Shown: positions 44,350 through 53,357 of the stretch, one piece after another | Layout of the letters: each line of letters opens with the position of its first letter | How positions within the stretch are numbered: position 1 is the stretch's first letter | From: Nocardioides sp. CER19 | GTDB lineage: Bacteria; Actinomycetota; Actinomycetes; Propionibacteriales; Nocardioidaceae | Assembly: GCF_029846275.1 (NCBI RefSeq) | Contig: NZ_JARVWS010000002.1 | Location: 558,001 to 622,000, forward strand | Length of the DNA stretch: 64,000 bases | Direction: 5' to 3' | Notes under the pieces: generated by a model | The model's input: the letters and a program-made list of their open reading frames with translations, nothing else | The model's database searches: none | Told to the model about the DNA's origin: nothing | Position numbers and translations under genes: made by a program

Positions 44350-46659
44350 GTGAATCGACGCATCTCGGGCGTCATCGGTGCGGCCGCCAGCCTCTCGCTG
44401 GCGGCTTTTGCTGTGCCCGCATCTCTGTCGCCGGCCAGCGCGGTCCCGGCGGAGGCCGGGCAGGCACCGAACGCCCACCAGAAGCAGGACGACCGTCCCG
44501 ACCCGAAGGCCAGCCACTGGCGCGCCCTCAAGCAAACGGCGGTCGAGCAGGTCGCCCGCGGCGAGAAGAAGCCGCAGGCCAAGGGCGGCGGCCAGGCGGT
44601 CCAGGTCGCCCCCGGTCAGTGGGTCGAGTACGGCACCCAGCAGACCGCCCAGCTGCTCACCTTCCTCGTCGACTTCGGCAACAAGGGGGACTCGCGGTTC
44701 CCGGACGCGCCGACCAGCGGTCCGGTGCACAACCAGATCCCGCAGCCGGCTGCTGACGACAACTCCACCTACTGGGAGCCGCAGTTCGACCGCGAGCACT
44801 ACAAGGAGATGTTCTTCACCGGCCTGAAGGACCAGAACGGCGAGTCCTTCCGCGACGTCTACAAGGAGATGTCGAGCGGCCGCTTCGACCTCCAGGGCGA
44901 CGTGAGCGACTGGGTCACCGTGCCCAACAGCGAGGCCTCCTACGGCCAGACCGAGTCCAACCAGGACATGACCCGGTTCATCCAGGACACGGCCGACGCG
45001 TGGTACGCCGACCAGCTGGCCCAGGGCAAGACCAAGGACGAGATCGTCGCCTACCTGAAGTCCTTCGACCAGTGGGACCGCTACGACCTCGACGGCGACG
45101 GCAACTTCAACGAGCCCGACGGCTACATCGACCACTTCCAGGCCATCCACGCCGGCACCGGCGAGGAGGCCGGCGCTCCGGAGTGGGCGATCTGGTCGCA
45201 CCGCTGGGCGGTCAACCCCAGCGGCAAGCAGGGTCCGACCGACTTCGCGCACGCCGGCGGCATCAAGATCGGTGACACCGACCTCTGGATCCGTGACTAC
45301 ACCACCGAGCCGGAGAACGGCGGTCTCGGCGTGTTCTCCCACGAGTTCGGCCACGACCTCGGCCTGCCGGACTACTACGACACCGCAGGCGGCGACAACG
45401 GCACCGGCTTCTGGAACCTCATGAGCTCCGGCTCGTGGATGAACCACGGCACGGACACCATCGGTACGACGCCCAACCACATGGGTGCGACCGAGAAGCT
45501 GTTCCTCGGCTGGCTCGACTACGCCACCGTCGCGGCCGGCAAGAAGGCGAAGATCGACCTCGGTCCGTCCTACCACGCGACGAAGAAGCCGCAGGCGGTC
45601 TTCGTCGACCTGCCCGACGGCAAGGCGTTCACGGCGACCGGGCCGGCGTACTCCGGTGACAAGTACCTCTACTCGGGCACCGGCGACAACCGCACCGCCA
45701 CCGGCACCTCGCCGAGCTTCACCGTGCCGGCCGGCGCCCAGCTGACCGCCAAGGTCAACTACGCCTTCGAGAAGGACTGGGACTACGCCTACGCGGAGAT
45801 CTCGACCGACGGCGGCAAGACCTACACCCCGCTGGCGACCAACCTGTCGACCGACGTCAACACCAACAACCAGAACGACGGTCACGGCATCACCGGGACG
45901 TCGAGCGACCAGTGGGTCGACCTGACGGCCGACCTGTCGTCGTACGCCGGCCAGACCGCGACCCTCCGGTTCCGGTCGTTCAACGACCCGGGCTCGCACG
46001 AGCTCGGGCTCAAGGTCGACAACGTGGCCGTCGGCACCGCGCTGAGCACCGACTTCGAGAACGGCTTCGACGGCTGGACGCTCTACGGCTTCTACGGCAT
46101 CAGCGGCGGCGGCTACAACACCGCCTTCAAGCAGTACTACCTCGCCGAGAACCGGGTCTACGCCGGCTACGACAAGACCCTCGCCGAAGGTCCGTACAAC
46201 TTCGGCTGGCTCGTGAGCCACCCGGACCAGGTGGAGCGCTTCCCCTACCAGGACGGACTGCTGGTCTGGTACAAGAACGGGCTCTACTCGGACAACAACA
46301 CCAAGCAGCACCCCGGCTACGGCCAGGCGCTGCCGGTCGACGCCCACCCGAAGGCGCTGAAGTGGTCCAACGGGGCGCTCGCCCGGGCCCGGATCCAGTC
46401 CTACGACATGACCTTCGGGCTGCAGAAGACCGACCCGCTCAGCCTGCACCTCGAGTCGGTCGTCAACGGCCAGACCGTCGCGAACACGCTGGTCCAGCCC
46501 TCGCAGCCGGCCGTGTCGACGTTCGACGACACGGACCCGAACGCCTACTACGACGCGTCGAACCCGCAGGGCTCGACCAAGGTGGCCGGCACCGGCACGA
46601 AGATCAAGGTGCTCTCGCAGAGCACGTCCGACGGGACGATGACCCTCCAGGTCAACTGA
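44350..46659 (+). CDS. secreted M6 metalloprotease, immune inhibitor A type
   Basis: A 769-residue exported protease with a signal peptide (to about residue 29). The M6 zinc site is HEFGHDLGLPD, His331, Glu332, His335 and Asp341. A propeptide of about 85 residues precedes the domain that starts near VEYGTQQTAQLLTFLVDF. The C-terminal half has beta-sandwich domains (about 480-580) like those that bind partners in immune inhibitor A, a protease that cuts antibacterial peptides in Bacillus. Here it is more likely a scavenging or competition enzyme. GTG at 44350 with CGGAGGAA upstream. Confidence 0.92.
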   Translation: MNRRISGVIGAAASLSLAAFAVPASLSPASAVPAEAGQAPNAHQKQDDRPDPKASHWRALKQTAVEQVARGEKKPQAKGGGQAVQVAPGQWVEYGTQQTAQLLTFLVDFGNKGDSRFPDAPTSGPVHNQIPQPAADDNSTYWEPQFDREHYKEMFFTGLKDQNGESFRDVYKEMSSGRFDLQGDVSDWVTVPNSEASYGQTESNQDMTRFIQDTADAWYADQLAQGKTKDEIVAYLKSFDQWDRYDLDGDGNFNEPDGYIDHFQAIHAGTGEEAGAPEWAIWSHRWAVNPSGKQGPTDFAHAGGIKIGDTDLWIRDYTTEPENGGLGVFSHEFGHDLGLPDYYDTAGGDNGTGFWNLMSSGSWMNHGTDTIGTTPNHMGATEKLFLGWLDYATVAAGKKAKIDLGPSYHATKKPQAVFVDLPDGKAFTATGPAYSGDKYLYSGTGDNRTATGTSPSFTVPAGAQLTAKVNYAFEKDWDYAYAEISTDGGKTYTPLATNLSTDVNTNNQNDGHGITGTSSDQWVDLTADLSSYAGQTATLRFRSFNDPGSHELGLKVDNVAVGTALSTDFENGFDGWTLYGFYGISGGGYNTAFKQYYLAENRVYAGYDKTLAEGPYNFGWLVSHPDQVERFPYQDGLLVWYKNGLYSDNNTKQHPGYGQALPVDAHPKALKWSNGALARARIQSYDMTFGLQKTDPLSLHLESVVNGQTVANTLVQPSQPAVSTFDDTDPNAYYDASNPQGSTKVAGTGTKIKVLSQSTSDGTMTLQVN

Positions 46660-46670
46660 CCGCTGACACA

Positions 46671-46706
46671 CGCGGCCCCCACGCCCTCACGGGTGTGGGG
46701 GCCGCG
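46671..46706. terminator. bidirectional terminator hairpin
   Basis: CGCGGCCCCCAC and GTGGGGGCCGCG form a perfect 12-bp stem with a 12-base loop between the M6 protease gene and the convergent transporter gene, followed by TTGCG. Confidence 0.85.
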
Positions 46707-46714
46707 TTGCGTCG

Positions 46715-48526
46715 TCAGAAGCTCCAGTAGAGCGGCGTCACCACGACGGTGACGACCATCGTCCAGATCAGGACGGGCACGCCGATGCGCCAGTAGTCGC
46801 CGAACCTGTAGCCGCCGGGGCCGTAGACCATCAGGCTCACGCCGTTGGCGAAGGGCGTCAGGAACGACGCGCTCGCGCCCATCGCCACCGACATCACCAT
46901 CGGCAGCGCCGAGACGTCCATGTCGCTCGCCGTCGCGAACGCGATCGGCATCATCACCAGCGCGGTCGAGGTGTTGGAGATGAACTGCGTGATGATCGTC
47001 GCCGCCAGGAAGAGGCCGGTGAGCACGGCGGTCGGCCCCAGGTCGCCGAGCAGGCTGACGATGTGGTCGCCGATCATGCCGGCGGCACCGCTCTTCTCCA
47101 TGGCCCGCGCGGGCGCGATCATCGCGCCGATGAGGAGGACGGTGTTCCAGTCGATGCCGCGGTAGACCTGGGGCAGGCGGACGACGCGGGTGATCACCAC
47201 CAGGCACGCGCAGACGAGGCACGCGATGGGCGCGGGCGTGATGTCGAAGACCAGGAGCACGACCAGCAGTGCGAGGATGGCGAAGACCCGCTTCGCGCCG
47301 CGCCCGAGGGCGACCGCCTGGGTGCGGACCTCGTCGGGGGAGTCGATGACGATCAGCTGGGCGCTGGACAGGTAGCGCTCCAGCGCCGGCCAGCTGCCCT
47401 GCAGGAGCAGGTGGTCGCCGGAGCGGAGGGTGAGCCGCGGCCGGACCAGCTCGGCACCGCCACGCTGCACCGCCAGCACCATCACCTCGTGGTCGGCGCT
47501 GGTCATGCCCGGGAAGACGGTGCTCCCGATCATCGCCGACCGCTCCGGGACGACGGCCTCGGCCAGCCCCGAGTCCCGCGAGAGGAGTACGTCGCCCAGG
47601 GCCGCCTCGGCGCCGTGCTCCCGCACCTCCAGCCGGAGGTCGGCGGCCAGGCGGTCGACCTCGTGGCCGTCCCCGCGGACGAGGATCAGGTCGCCCGCCT
47701 CCAGAGCATCCCTCTCGAGCGGCCGGTCGTCCTCATGGTCGAGGACGGCCACGGCCCGCAGGCCGGCGTACGCCGCGAGGTCGAGGGCCTGGCGCGCCGT
47801 CCCGACGAGGGGAGAGGTCGGCGGCACGACCAGCCGGTGCAGGCCGTGCTCGAGGTTGTAGTGCTGCACGAGCGTCTGGGCGTGGCCGCTGAAGTCGGCG
47901 GGGATCGACTCGCTCTGCCGGACCGGCAGCAGCCGCTTGCCGAGGAAGACGACGATGAGGATGGCCCCGGCCAGCTGCGGGATGCCGAGGATCGCCCACT
48001 CGAAGAAGCCGATGTGGCCGGCCCCCGCCTCGTCGGCCTGGGTGGCCGCGATGACGTTGACCGGGGAGCCGAGCAGGGTGAGCTTCGCGCCCTTCAGGCA
48101 GGCGAGCGCGAGCGGGATCATGAGGAGCGACGGGGGCGTCCCGGTGCGGACGGCGATGATGACGGTGACGGGCAGCATCGCCGCGACCGCGCCGTTCATG
48201 CCAATGAGGCCGCTGAAGATCGCGGCGACCACCATGAGCGCGACGACCAGCGTCGTCTGGCTGCCGCCGGTCCGCCGCAGCAGCAGCTGGCCGGCCCAGG
48301 CGCCGACCCCGGTGAGCTCGACCGCGACGGCGATGGCGAGCAAGGAGGCGATGAGCACCACGACCGGGTCGCCGAACCCCGTCAGCGCCTCCGGCATGGT
48401 CAGCACCCCGGTGAAGTAGAGCGCCAGCGAGGCGCCGATCGCGACGACGACCGCCGGGACCGGGTTCCAGGCGAAGAGCACCAGCGCCAGCCCGATGATC
48501 GACAGCGTGATCGCGACGTCACTCAT
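46715..48526 (-). CDS. SLC13-type anion/carboxylate transporter with central RCK domains
   Basis: A 603-residue membrane protein. Helical blocks flank a soluble middle (about residues 210-390) that contains two TrkA-C-like RCK domains (LVVPPTSPLVGTARQALDL; VVPERSAMIGSTV). The motifs LLGSPVNVIAATQADE and SNTSTALVMMPIA are the repeated substrate-binding loops of the DASS/SLC13 superfamily. It may carry sulphate or dicarboxylates; the RCK domains suggest control by a small ligand. It is the last gene of a four-gene minus-strand unit, 11 bases after the GGT-like gene. Confidence 0.85.
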   Translation of the reverse strand: MSDVAITLSIIGLALVLFAWNPVPAVVVAIGASLALYFTGVLTMPEALTGFGDPVVVLIASLLAIAVAVELTGVGAWAGQLLLRRTGGSQTTLVVALMVVAAIFSGLIGMNGAVAAMLPVTVIIAVRTGTPPSLLMIPLALACLKGAKLTLLGSPVNVIAATQADEAGAGHIGFFEWAILGIPQLAGAILIVVFLGKRLLPVRQSESIPADFSGHAQTLVQHYNLEHGLHRLVVPPTSPLVGTARQALDLAAYAGLRAVAVLDHEDDRPLERDALEAGDLILVRGDGHEVDRLAADLRLEVREHGAEAALGDVLLSRDSGLAEAVVPERSAMIGSTVFPGMTSADHEVMVLAVQRGGAELVRPRLTLRSGDHLLLQGSWPALERYLSSAQLIVIDSPDEVRTQAVALGRGAKRVFAILALLVVLLVFDITPAPIACLVCACLVVITRVVRLPQVYRGIDWNTVLLIGAMIAPARAMEKSGAAGMIGDHIVSLLGDLGPTAVLTGLFLAATIITQFISNTSTALVMMPIAFATASDMDVSALPMVMSVAMGASASFLTPFANGVSLMVYGPGGYRFGDYWRIGVPVLIWTMVVTVVVTPLYWSF

Positions 48527-48537
48527 CAGGCGCGCCT

Positions 48538-50196
48538 TCAGTAGCCGAGCGCCGCACCGTCACCGCGCGGGTCCGCGCCCGCTTCGTAGAAGCCTTCCTC
48601 GCGATCGACGCGGATGGCCTGGGCGTGGCCCATGTTGTCGTTCCAGTCGGTGACCGCTTGGACGGGCTGTCCGCGCCGCTTGAGCTCCCGGACGACCTCG
48701 TCGCTGATCCGGCCCTCGAGGGACAGGTTGCGCGATGGCGTGCCCCAGGTGCGGCCCATCAGCCAGCGTGGCGCCTCGATCGCCTGCTGGACGTCGTAGC
48801 CGAAGTCGACCATGCGGGTCACCATCGCCACCTGCGACTGCGGCTGGCCCTCGCCGCCCATCGACCCGAACGCGAGATGCGGCCGGCCGTCCCGGAGGAG
48901 CAGAGCGGGAACCAGGGTGTGGAAGGTGCGCTTGCCGGGCTCCAGGTGGTTGGGGTGGTTCTCGTCCAGGGAGAAGAACGCGCCGCGGTTCTGCAGGATG
49001 ATGCCGGTGTCGGCGCCCACGACCGCGCTGCCGAAGTCGTGGTAGATCGACTGGATGAGCGAGACGACCAGCCCGTCGGAGTCCGCGGCGTTGAAGTAGC
49101 ACGTGTCACCGTCGGGCGGCCGCCGCTCGTGCGGGTGGGCGAAGGGGATCCCCGGCGGTACGGCGCTGATGTCGGCGGCCCGCTCGGGGTCGATGAGGCG
49201 GCGGCGCTGGTCGGCGTACTCCTTGCTGATCATGCGCTCGACCGGGATGTCGACGAACCGGGGATCGGTCAGCCACTCGTCGCGGTCGGCGAAGGCGATC
49301 TTCACCGCCTCGACGATGTGGTGGTAGTAGTCGGCGGTGCCGTCGCCCCAGGAGGCGACGTCGAAGCCCTCGACCAGGTTGAACAGCTGCAGCACCGCGA
49401 AGCCCTGGGTGGCCGGCGGCATCTCGTAGACGTCGTAGCCGCGGTAGCTCGTGGTGATCGGCTCCACCCACTCCGCCTCGTAGTCGGCGAAGTCGCCGCC
49501 GGCCAGCGGCGAGCCCTGCGACTGCAGCGCCCCGGCGATCCGCTCCGCGGTGCTGCCGCCGTAGAAGCCCTCCCGCGCGCCCAGGCTCGCGAGCCGCTCG
49601 AAGGAGCGGGCGAGGTCGGCCTGCACGAGCCGCCGACCCTCGCGCAGCACCCGGCCTCCGGGCAGGTAGATGGCAGCGGTCTCGGGCTGCCGCTCCAGGA
49701 TCGGCCGGTCCTGGACCAGCCAGTCGGCGAGCGAGCGGCTGACCGGCATGCCGTCGCGGGCGTACCCGATGGCGGCCTGGAAGAGCGAGTCCCACGGGAG
49801 CCTGCCGTACCTCTCGTGGGCCAGCCGCCAGCCGTCGACGGCACCGGGAACCGTCAGGGCCGCGAGCGCGCCGCGCGAGGGGATCTCCCCGTTGGAGCTG
49901 CGCGACCGGTAGTGGTCGAGCGTCGCGCCGGCCGCGGCCGGCCCGCTCGCGTCGATGGCCCGTACGCCGCCCGTCGGCTCGGCGACCAGCCAGAAGCCGT
50001 CCCCGCCGAGGCCGGCCATGTGGGGGTAGACGACGCAGAGGACCGCGTTGGCGGCGATCGCGGCGTCGACGGCGCTGCCGCCGCGCTGGAGCGCCTCGAG
50101 CCCGGCGGAGCTGGCCAGGTAGTGCGGCGTGGACACGACGCCGTTCGCCGCACAGGTCGGAGGACGGCCGGTGCGCGGGCCGTTCGGATGACTCAT
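48538..50196 (-). CDS. gamma-glutamyltransferase-family hydrolase, divergent and cytoplasmic
   Basis: A 552-residue Ntn-hydrolase. The cleavage/nucleophile threonine lies in GDTCYFNAAD, and the GSMGG oxyanion loop is intact, so self-processing is expected. Residues that hold the gamma-glutamyl group in true GGTs are lost: the NNExxDF motif is QNRGAFF and the paired serines are FH in KRTFHTLVP. There is no signal peptide. It therefore probably acts inside the cell as an acylase or amidohydrolase on another substrate. AGGAGG precedes the ATG at 50196. It sits between two carboxylate transporter genes in one operon. Confidence 0.85.
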   Translation of the reverse strand: MSHPNGPRTGRPPTCAANGVVSTPHYLASSAGLEALQRGGSAVDAAIAANAVLCVVYPHMAGLGGDGFWLVAEPTGGVRAIDASGPAAAGATLDHYRSRSSNGEIPSRGALAALTVPGAVDGWRLAHERYGRLPWDSLFQAAIGYARDGMPVSRSLADWLVQDRPILERQPETAAIYLPGGRVLREGRRLVQADLARSFERLASLGAREGFYGGSTAERIAGALQSQGSPLAGGDFADYEAEWVEPITTSYRGYDVYEMPPATQGFAVLQLFNLVEGFDVASWGDGTADYYHHIVEAVKIAFADRDEWLTDPRFVDIPVERMISKEYADQRRRLIDPERAADISAVPPGIPFAHPHERRPPDGDTCYFNAADSDGLVVSLIQSIYHDFGSAVVGADTGIILQNRGAFFSLDENHPNHLEPGKRTFHTLVPALLLRDGRPHLAFGSMGGEGQPQSQVAMVTRMVDFGYDVQQAIEAPRWLMGRTWGTPSRNLSLEGRISDEVVRELKRRGQPVQAVTDWNDNMGHAQAIRVDREEGFYEAGADPRGDGAALGY

Positions 50197-50214
50197 CAAC
50201 GCCTCCTGGGTCGG

Positions 50215-50436
50215 CTAGGACGTGCGGTCGTCGTACTCCATGCCCATGTCGGTGGGCTGGTCGGTCGAGTGGTCCATGAAGCGGGTCCAGATCGGCAGCA
50301 CGCCGGCCACGACCACCGCGACCAGTCCGAGGATCCAGACCGCGGTGCTGTCGTGGTCGGTGCCGAGGCTGATCACGGGGAAGGCGAGGATGAGCAGCGC
50401 GAACGACGTCGTCTCGATGATCAGCTTCTTGTCCAT
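50215..50436 (-). CDS. small two-helix membrane protein beside lactate permease
   Basis: A 73-residue protein with two transmembrane helices (LIIETTSFALLILAFPVISL and WILGLVAVVVAGVLPIW) and an acidic C-terminal tail. It starts 2 bases after the permease stop codon and is probably translationally coupled to it. I do not recognise a named family; a subunit or assembly role with the permease is inferred from position. Confidence 0.7.
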   Translation of the reverse strand: MDKKLIIETTSFALLILAFPVISLGTDHDSTAVWILGLVAVVVAGVLPIWTRFMDHSTDQPTDMGMEYDDRTS

Positions 50437-50438
50437 GG

Positions 50439-52073
50439 TCAGCTCACGTTCACGAGGATGATGGTGGCGATGCCGGTGAGCACCAGGACGACGGCCGTCC
50501 AGCCGATCGTCAGCCGCAGCACCGAGCCCTCCTGGCCCTTGATGCCGGCGATGCTCGTGCCCAGGACGATGTTGGCCGGGGCGACCGCGTTGCCGTAGGC
50601 GCTGCCGGCGGCCTGGGCGGCGATGATCGCCTCGGGCCGCAGGTCGTGCAGCAGGGCGACGTCGTACTGGACGCGACCGAACAGCACGTTGGACGCCGTG
50701 CTCGACGACGTCATGAAGGCACCGAGGGCGCCGATCACGCTCGCGATGAACGCATACATCGTCGGTGGCGAGACGTCGGCGATCCCGTGCGCGATGGTCA
50801 GCGTCTGGCCGCTGTGGTCGAGGATGCGACTGGTCACCAGGAAGCAGATCACCGGGACGGAGGCCGGGATGGCGTCGACGAGCAGCGCCAGGCCGAGCCG
50901 CTCCCTCTCGGCGACGCGCCCCCAGGCCGTGTAGTAGCCGCGGCTGCGGTAGACGATCCAGACGACGATCGTCGTGACGAGCAGCATCGTGCCCGGGTGG
51001 GTGAGCACCGTGATCGGCGAGTACTCGTCGATCGCCGCGTTGTGGACGCCGTAGCCGGTCGTGACGTCGGGGAACGGCAGACCCACGCGCCACCGGGTCA
51101 GCTGGTCGTTGAGCGGGTCGATCAGCAGCGCGCTCAGCGTGACGATCGGCAGGACGACGTACGGCAGTGCCGACCAGCCCAGGCTCATCACCGGCGGGTG
51201 CTCCTGCTCGGCGTCGAGCCCGCGCTCGGCCATCGCGGGCCGGTTCGGGATGCCGGTGATCGGGTCGCGGTAGCGGCGCCAGCGCGAGAGCGGGTAGAGC
51301 GCCACGAGCGCGACGGCGGCGGCGAGGAAGGTGGAGAGCTCGGGGCTGAACAACGTCGCGAGCATCTGCCCGACGCCGAGGATGGTGCCGAGGATCAGCA
51401 CCAGCGGCCACGCGTGCTTGACCGCGGGCCAGCGGCCGTAGAGCCAGACGACCAGCAGGCCGCCGAGGTAGCAGGAGATGAGGATCAGCAGGCCGGACTC
51501 GAAGGCGGCGCGGGTGACGTCGTAGGAGTTCTCGCCGTCCTCGCCGGCGGTGACCCGGAGGGTGGCGAGCCAGCCGACGCCCAGGGTGCCGAAGAAGCGG
51601 GCCCACGCGTGGGCGAGCACGCCGAACGCCACCGCGTAGACCGGCCGCACGCCGACCGCCATCAGCAGCGGGACGACCACCGCCACCGGCGCGCCGAAGC
51701 CGGCGATGCCCTGGAGGAACGAGGAGAAGACCCAGGCCAGCGCGAGGATGATGAAGAGCTCGTTGCGGCTGAACCGCGAGATGCCCTTGCGCAAGGCGTC
51801 GTAGGCGCCCGCCTGCTTGGTGACCTGATAGAGCATCAGCGCCGGCCAGATCACGTAGAGGATGAAGATCGCGTCCCACACGCCCTTGCCGGTGGCCACG
51901 GTGAGCGTGTGCCAGGGCGTCTTGAAGGCCGCGAGCGCCACGATCCCGGCGATGAACATCGCGACGGGCGCGGCCTCGGGTGCCCGCCAGCGCAGTGGCA
52001 CGAGGAGGACGAGCAGCGCCACGACCGGCAGGATCGCCAACACCCAGTGGAGGACATCGACAGGTACATCCAT
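50439..52073 (-). CDS. L-lactate permease family transporter
   Basis: A 544-residue protein with about thirteen helices of the LctP/LldP family, proton-linked carriers of lactate, glycolate and similar 2-hydroxy acids. Landmarks are TPWHTLTVATGKGVWDAIFI near the start, GFGAPVAVVVPLL in the pore region and SSSTASNVLFGRVQYDVA near the end. It heads the four-gene unit with the small membrane protein, the GGT-like hydrolase and the SLC13 transporter. No lactate dehydrogenase is near, so the real substrate may be something else. ATG at 52073 has GGGAGG 9 bases upstream; a GTG at 52079 is possible. Confidence 0.9.
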   Translation of the reverse strand: MDVPVDVLHWVLAILPVVALLVLLVPLRWRAPEAAPVAMFIAGIVALAAFKTPWHTLTVATGKGVWDAIFILYVIWPALMLYQVTKQAGAYDALRKGISRFSRNELFIILALAWVFSSFLQGIAGFGAPVAVVVPLLMAVGVRPVYAVAFGVLAHAWARFFGTLGVGWLATLRVTAGEDGENSYDVTRAAFESGLLILISCYLGGLLVVWLYGRWPAVKHAWPLVLILGTILGVGQMLATLFSPELSTFLAAAVALVALYPLSRWRRYRDPITGIPNRPAMAERGLDAEQEHPPVMSLGWSALPYVVLPIVTLSALLIDPLNDQLTRWRVGLPFPDVTTGYGVHNAAIDEYSPITVLTHPGTMLLVTTIVVWIVYRSRGYYTAWGRVAERERLGLALLVDAIPASVPVICFLVTSRILDHSGQTLTIAHGIADVSPPTMYAFIASVIGALGAFMTSSSTASNVLFGRVQYDVALLHDLRPEAIIAAQAAGSAYGNAVAPANIVLGTSIAGIKGQEGSVLRLTIGWTAVVLVLTGIATIILVNVS

Positions 52074-52147
52074 CGTCACGAGCCTCCCGAGAAGGATCAC
52101 GAGTCAAGCTGTGCTGCGTCTCACACTGTAGCCACAGCGTCCGTCCG

Positions 52148-53335
52148 TCAGACCAACGAGCGGTAGATGGCCACGGTCTTCTCGGCGATCGCGCCCCAGC
52201 TGAACGCCTCGATCGCCCGGCGCCGGCCGGCCCGGCCCATCTCCGCCGCGCGCTCCGGCTCGGCGACCAGCTCGTTGAGCGCGGCCGAGAAGTCGGCGAC
52301 GTAGGCGGCCGGGTCGACGGGGGTCCCGGTGCCATCGGTCAGCTGCTCGATCGGCACCAGCAGGCCCGTCGTACCGTGCTGGACGACCTCGGGGATGCCG
52401 CCGGTCGCGGTCGCGACGACGGCCGCCTCGCAGGCCATCGCCTCGAGGTTGACGATGCCGAGCGGCTCGTAGACCGACGGGCACGCGAAGACCGTCGCCG
52501 TGCTGAGCAGGGCGACGACGTCGGCCCGTGGCAGCATCTCGGCGATCCAGACGACGCCCGAGCGGGTCGCGCGGAGCTCCTCGACGAGGCCGACGACCTC
52601 GGCCTCGATCTCGCGTGTGTCGGGCGCGCCCGCACAGAGGACGACCTGGACGTCGTCGGGGAGGGAGGCGACCGCGCGCAGGAAGTAGGGCAGCCCCTTC
52701 TGTCGGGTGATCCGCCCGACGAAGACCACCGACCTGCGGTCCGGGTCGACGCCGAGCGCGCGCACCCGGTCGGGGTCGTCGACGGGCTGCCACAGGTCGG
52801 TGTCGATCCCGTTGTGCACGGTGTGCACGCGGTCGGGGTCCACCGCGGGGTAGGCGCGCAGCACGTCCTCGCGCATGGCACTGGAGACGGCGATCACCGC
52901 CGCGGCCGCTTCGAACGCCGTCCGCTCGGCCCAGCCGCTCAGGGCGTAGCCGCCGCCCAGCTGCTCGGCCTTCCACGGCCGCAGCGGCTCGAGCGAGTGC
53001 GCCGTCAGGACGTGCGGGATGCCGTGCAGCAGGGCGGCCAGGTGGCCGGCCAGGTTGGCGTACCACGTGTGCGAGTGCACCAGGTCCGCCCCGGCGCAGG
53101 CGTCGGCGATCGCCAGGTCGACACCGAAGGTCCGCAGGGCGGCGTTCGTGTCGCTGAGCGCCGGCAGGTCGGCGTAGGAGAAGGTGCCCGGCTCGTCGCG
53201 GGGCGCACCGAACGCGCGCACGACCGTCTCGACGTCGCTCGTGGCCCGCAGCGCCCTGACCAGCTCGGCGACGTGGACCCCCGCGCCGCCGTAGATCTCG
53301 GGCGGATACTCCTTGGAGAGGATGTCGACGCGCAC
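52148..53335 (-). CDS. glgA: glycogen synthase / GlgM-type maltose-1-phosphate synthase
   Basis: A 395-residue GT4 glycosyltransferase. The N-terminal [17 protein letters not shown] loop binds acceptor, and [21 protein letters not shown] in the C-terminal half carries the conserved ExxxxxxxE sugar-nucleotide motif. The short length, N-terminus and position beside glgC match mycobacterial Rv1212c (GlgM), which makes maltose-1-phosphate from ADP-glucose rather than extending glycogen; annotation systems usually call it glgA. GTG at 53335 is 6 bases after a TAGCGT hexamer. Confidence 0.93.
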   Translation of the reverse strand: MRVDILSKEYPPEIYGGAGVHVAELVRALRATSDVETVVRAFGAPRDEPGTFSYADLPALSDTNAALRTFGVDLAIADACAGADLVHSHTWYANLAGHLAALLHGIPHVLTAHSLEPLRPWKAEQLGGGYALSGWAERTAFEAAAAVIAVSSAMREDVLRAYPAVDPDRVHTVHNGIDTDLWQPVDDPDRVRALGVDPDRRSVVFVGRITRQKGLPYFLRAVASLPDDVQVVLCAGAPDTREIEAEVVGLVEELRATRSGVVWIAEMLPRADVVALLSTATVFACPSVYEPLGIVNLEAMACEAAVVATATGGIPEVVQHGTTGLLVPIEQLTDGTGTPVDPAAYVADFSAALNELVAEPERAAEMGRAGRRRAIEAFSWGAIAEKTVAIYRSLV

Positions 53336-53341
53336 GGCGTC

Positions 53342-53351
53342 ACGCTACCGT
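53342..53351. promoter_or_regulatory. symmetric overlapping -10 elements for glgA and glgC
   Basis: ACGCTACCGT contains TACCGT on the plus strand (53346-53351) and TAGCGT on the minus strand (53347-53342). They share the central TA. Each lies exactly 6 bases from its start codon, with no room for a ribosome binding site. Confidence 0.7.
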
Positions 53352-53357
53352 TTCGAC

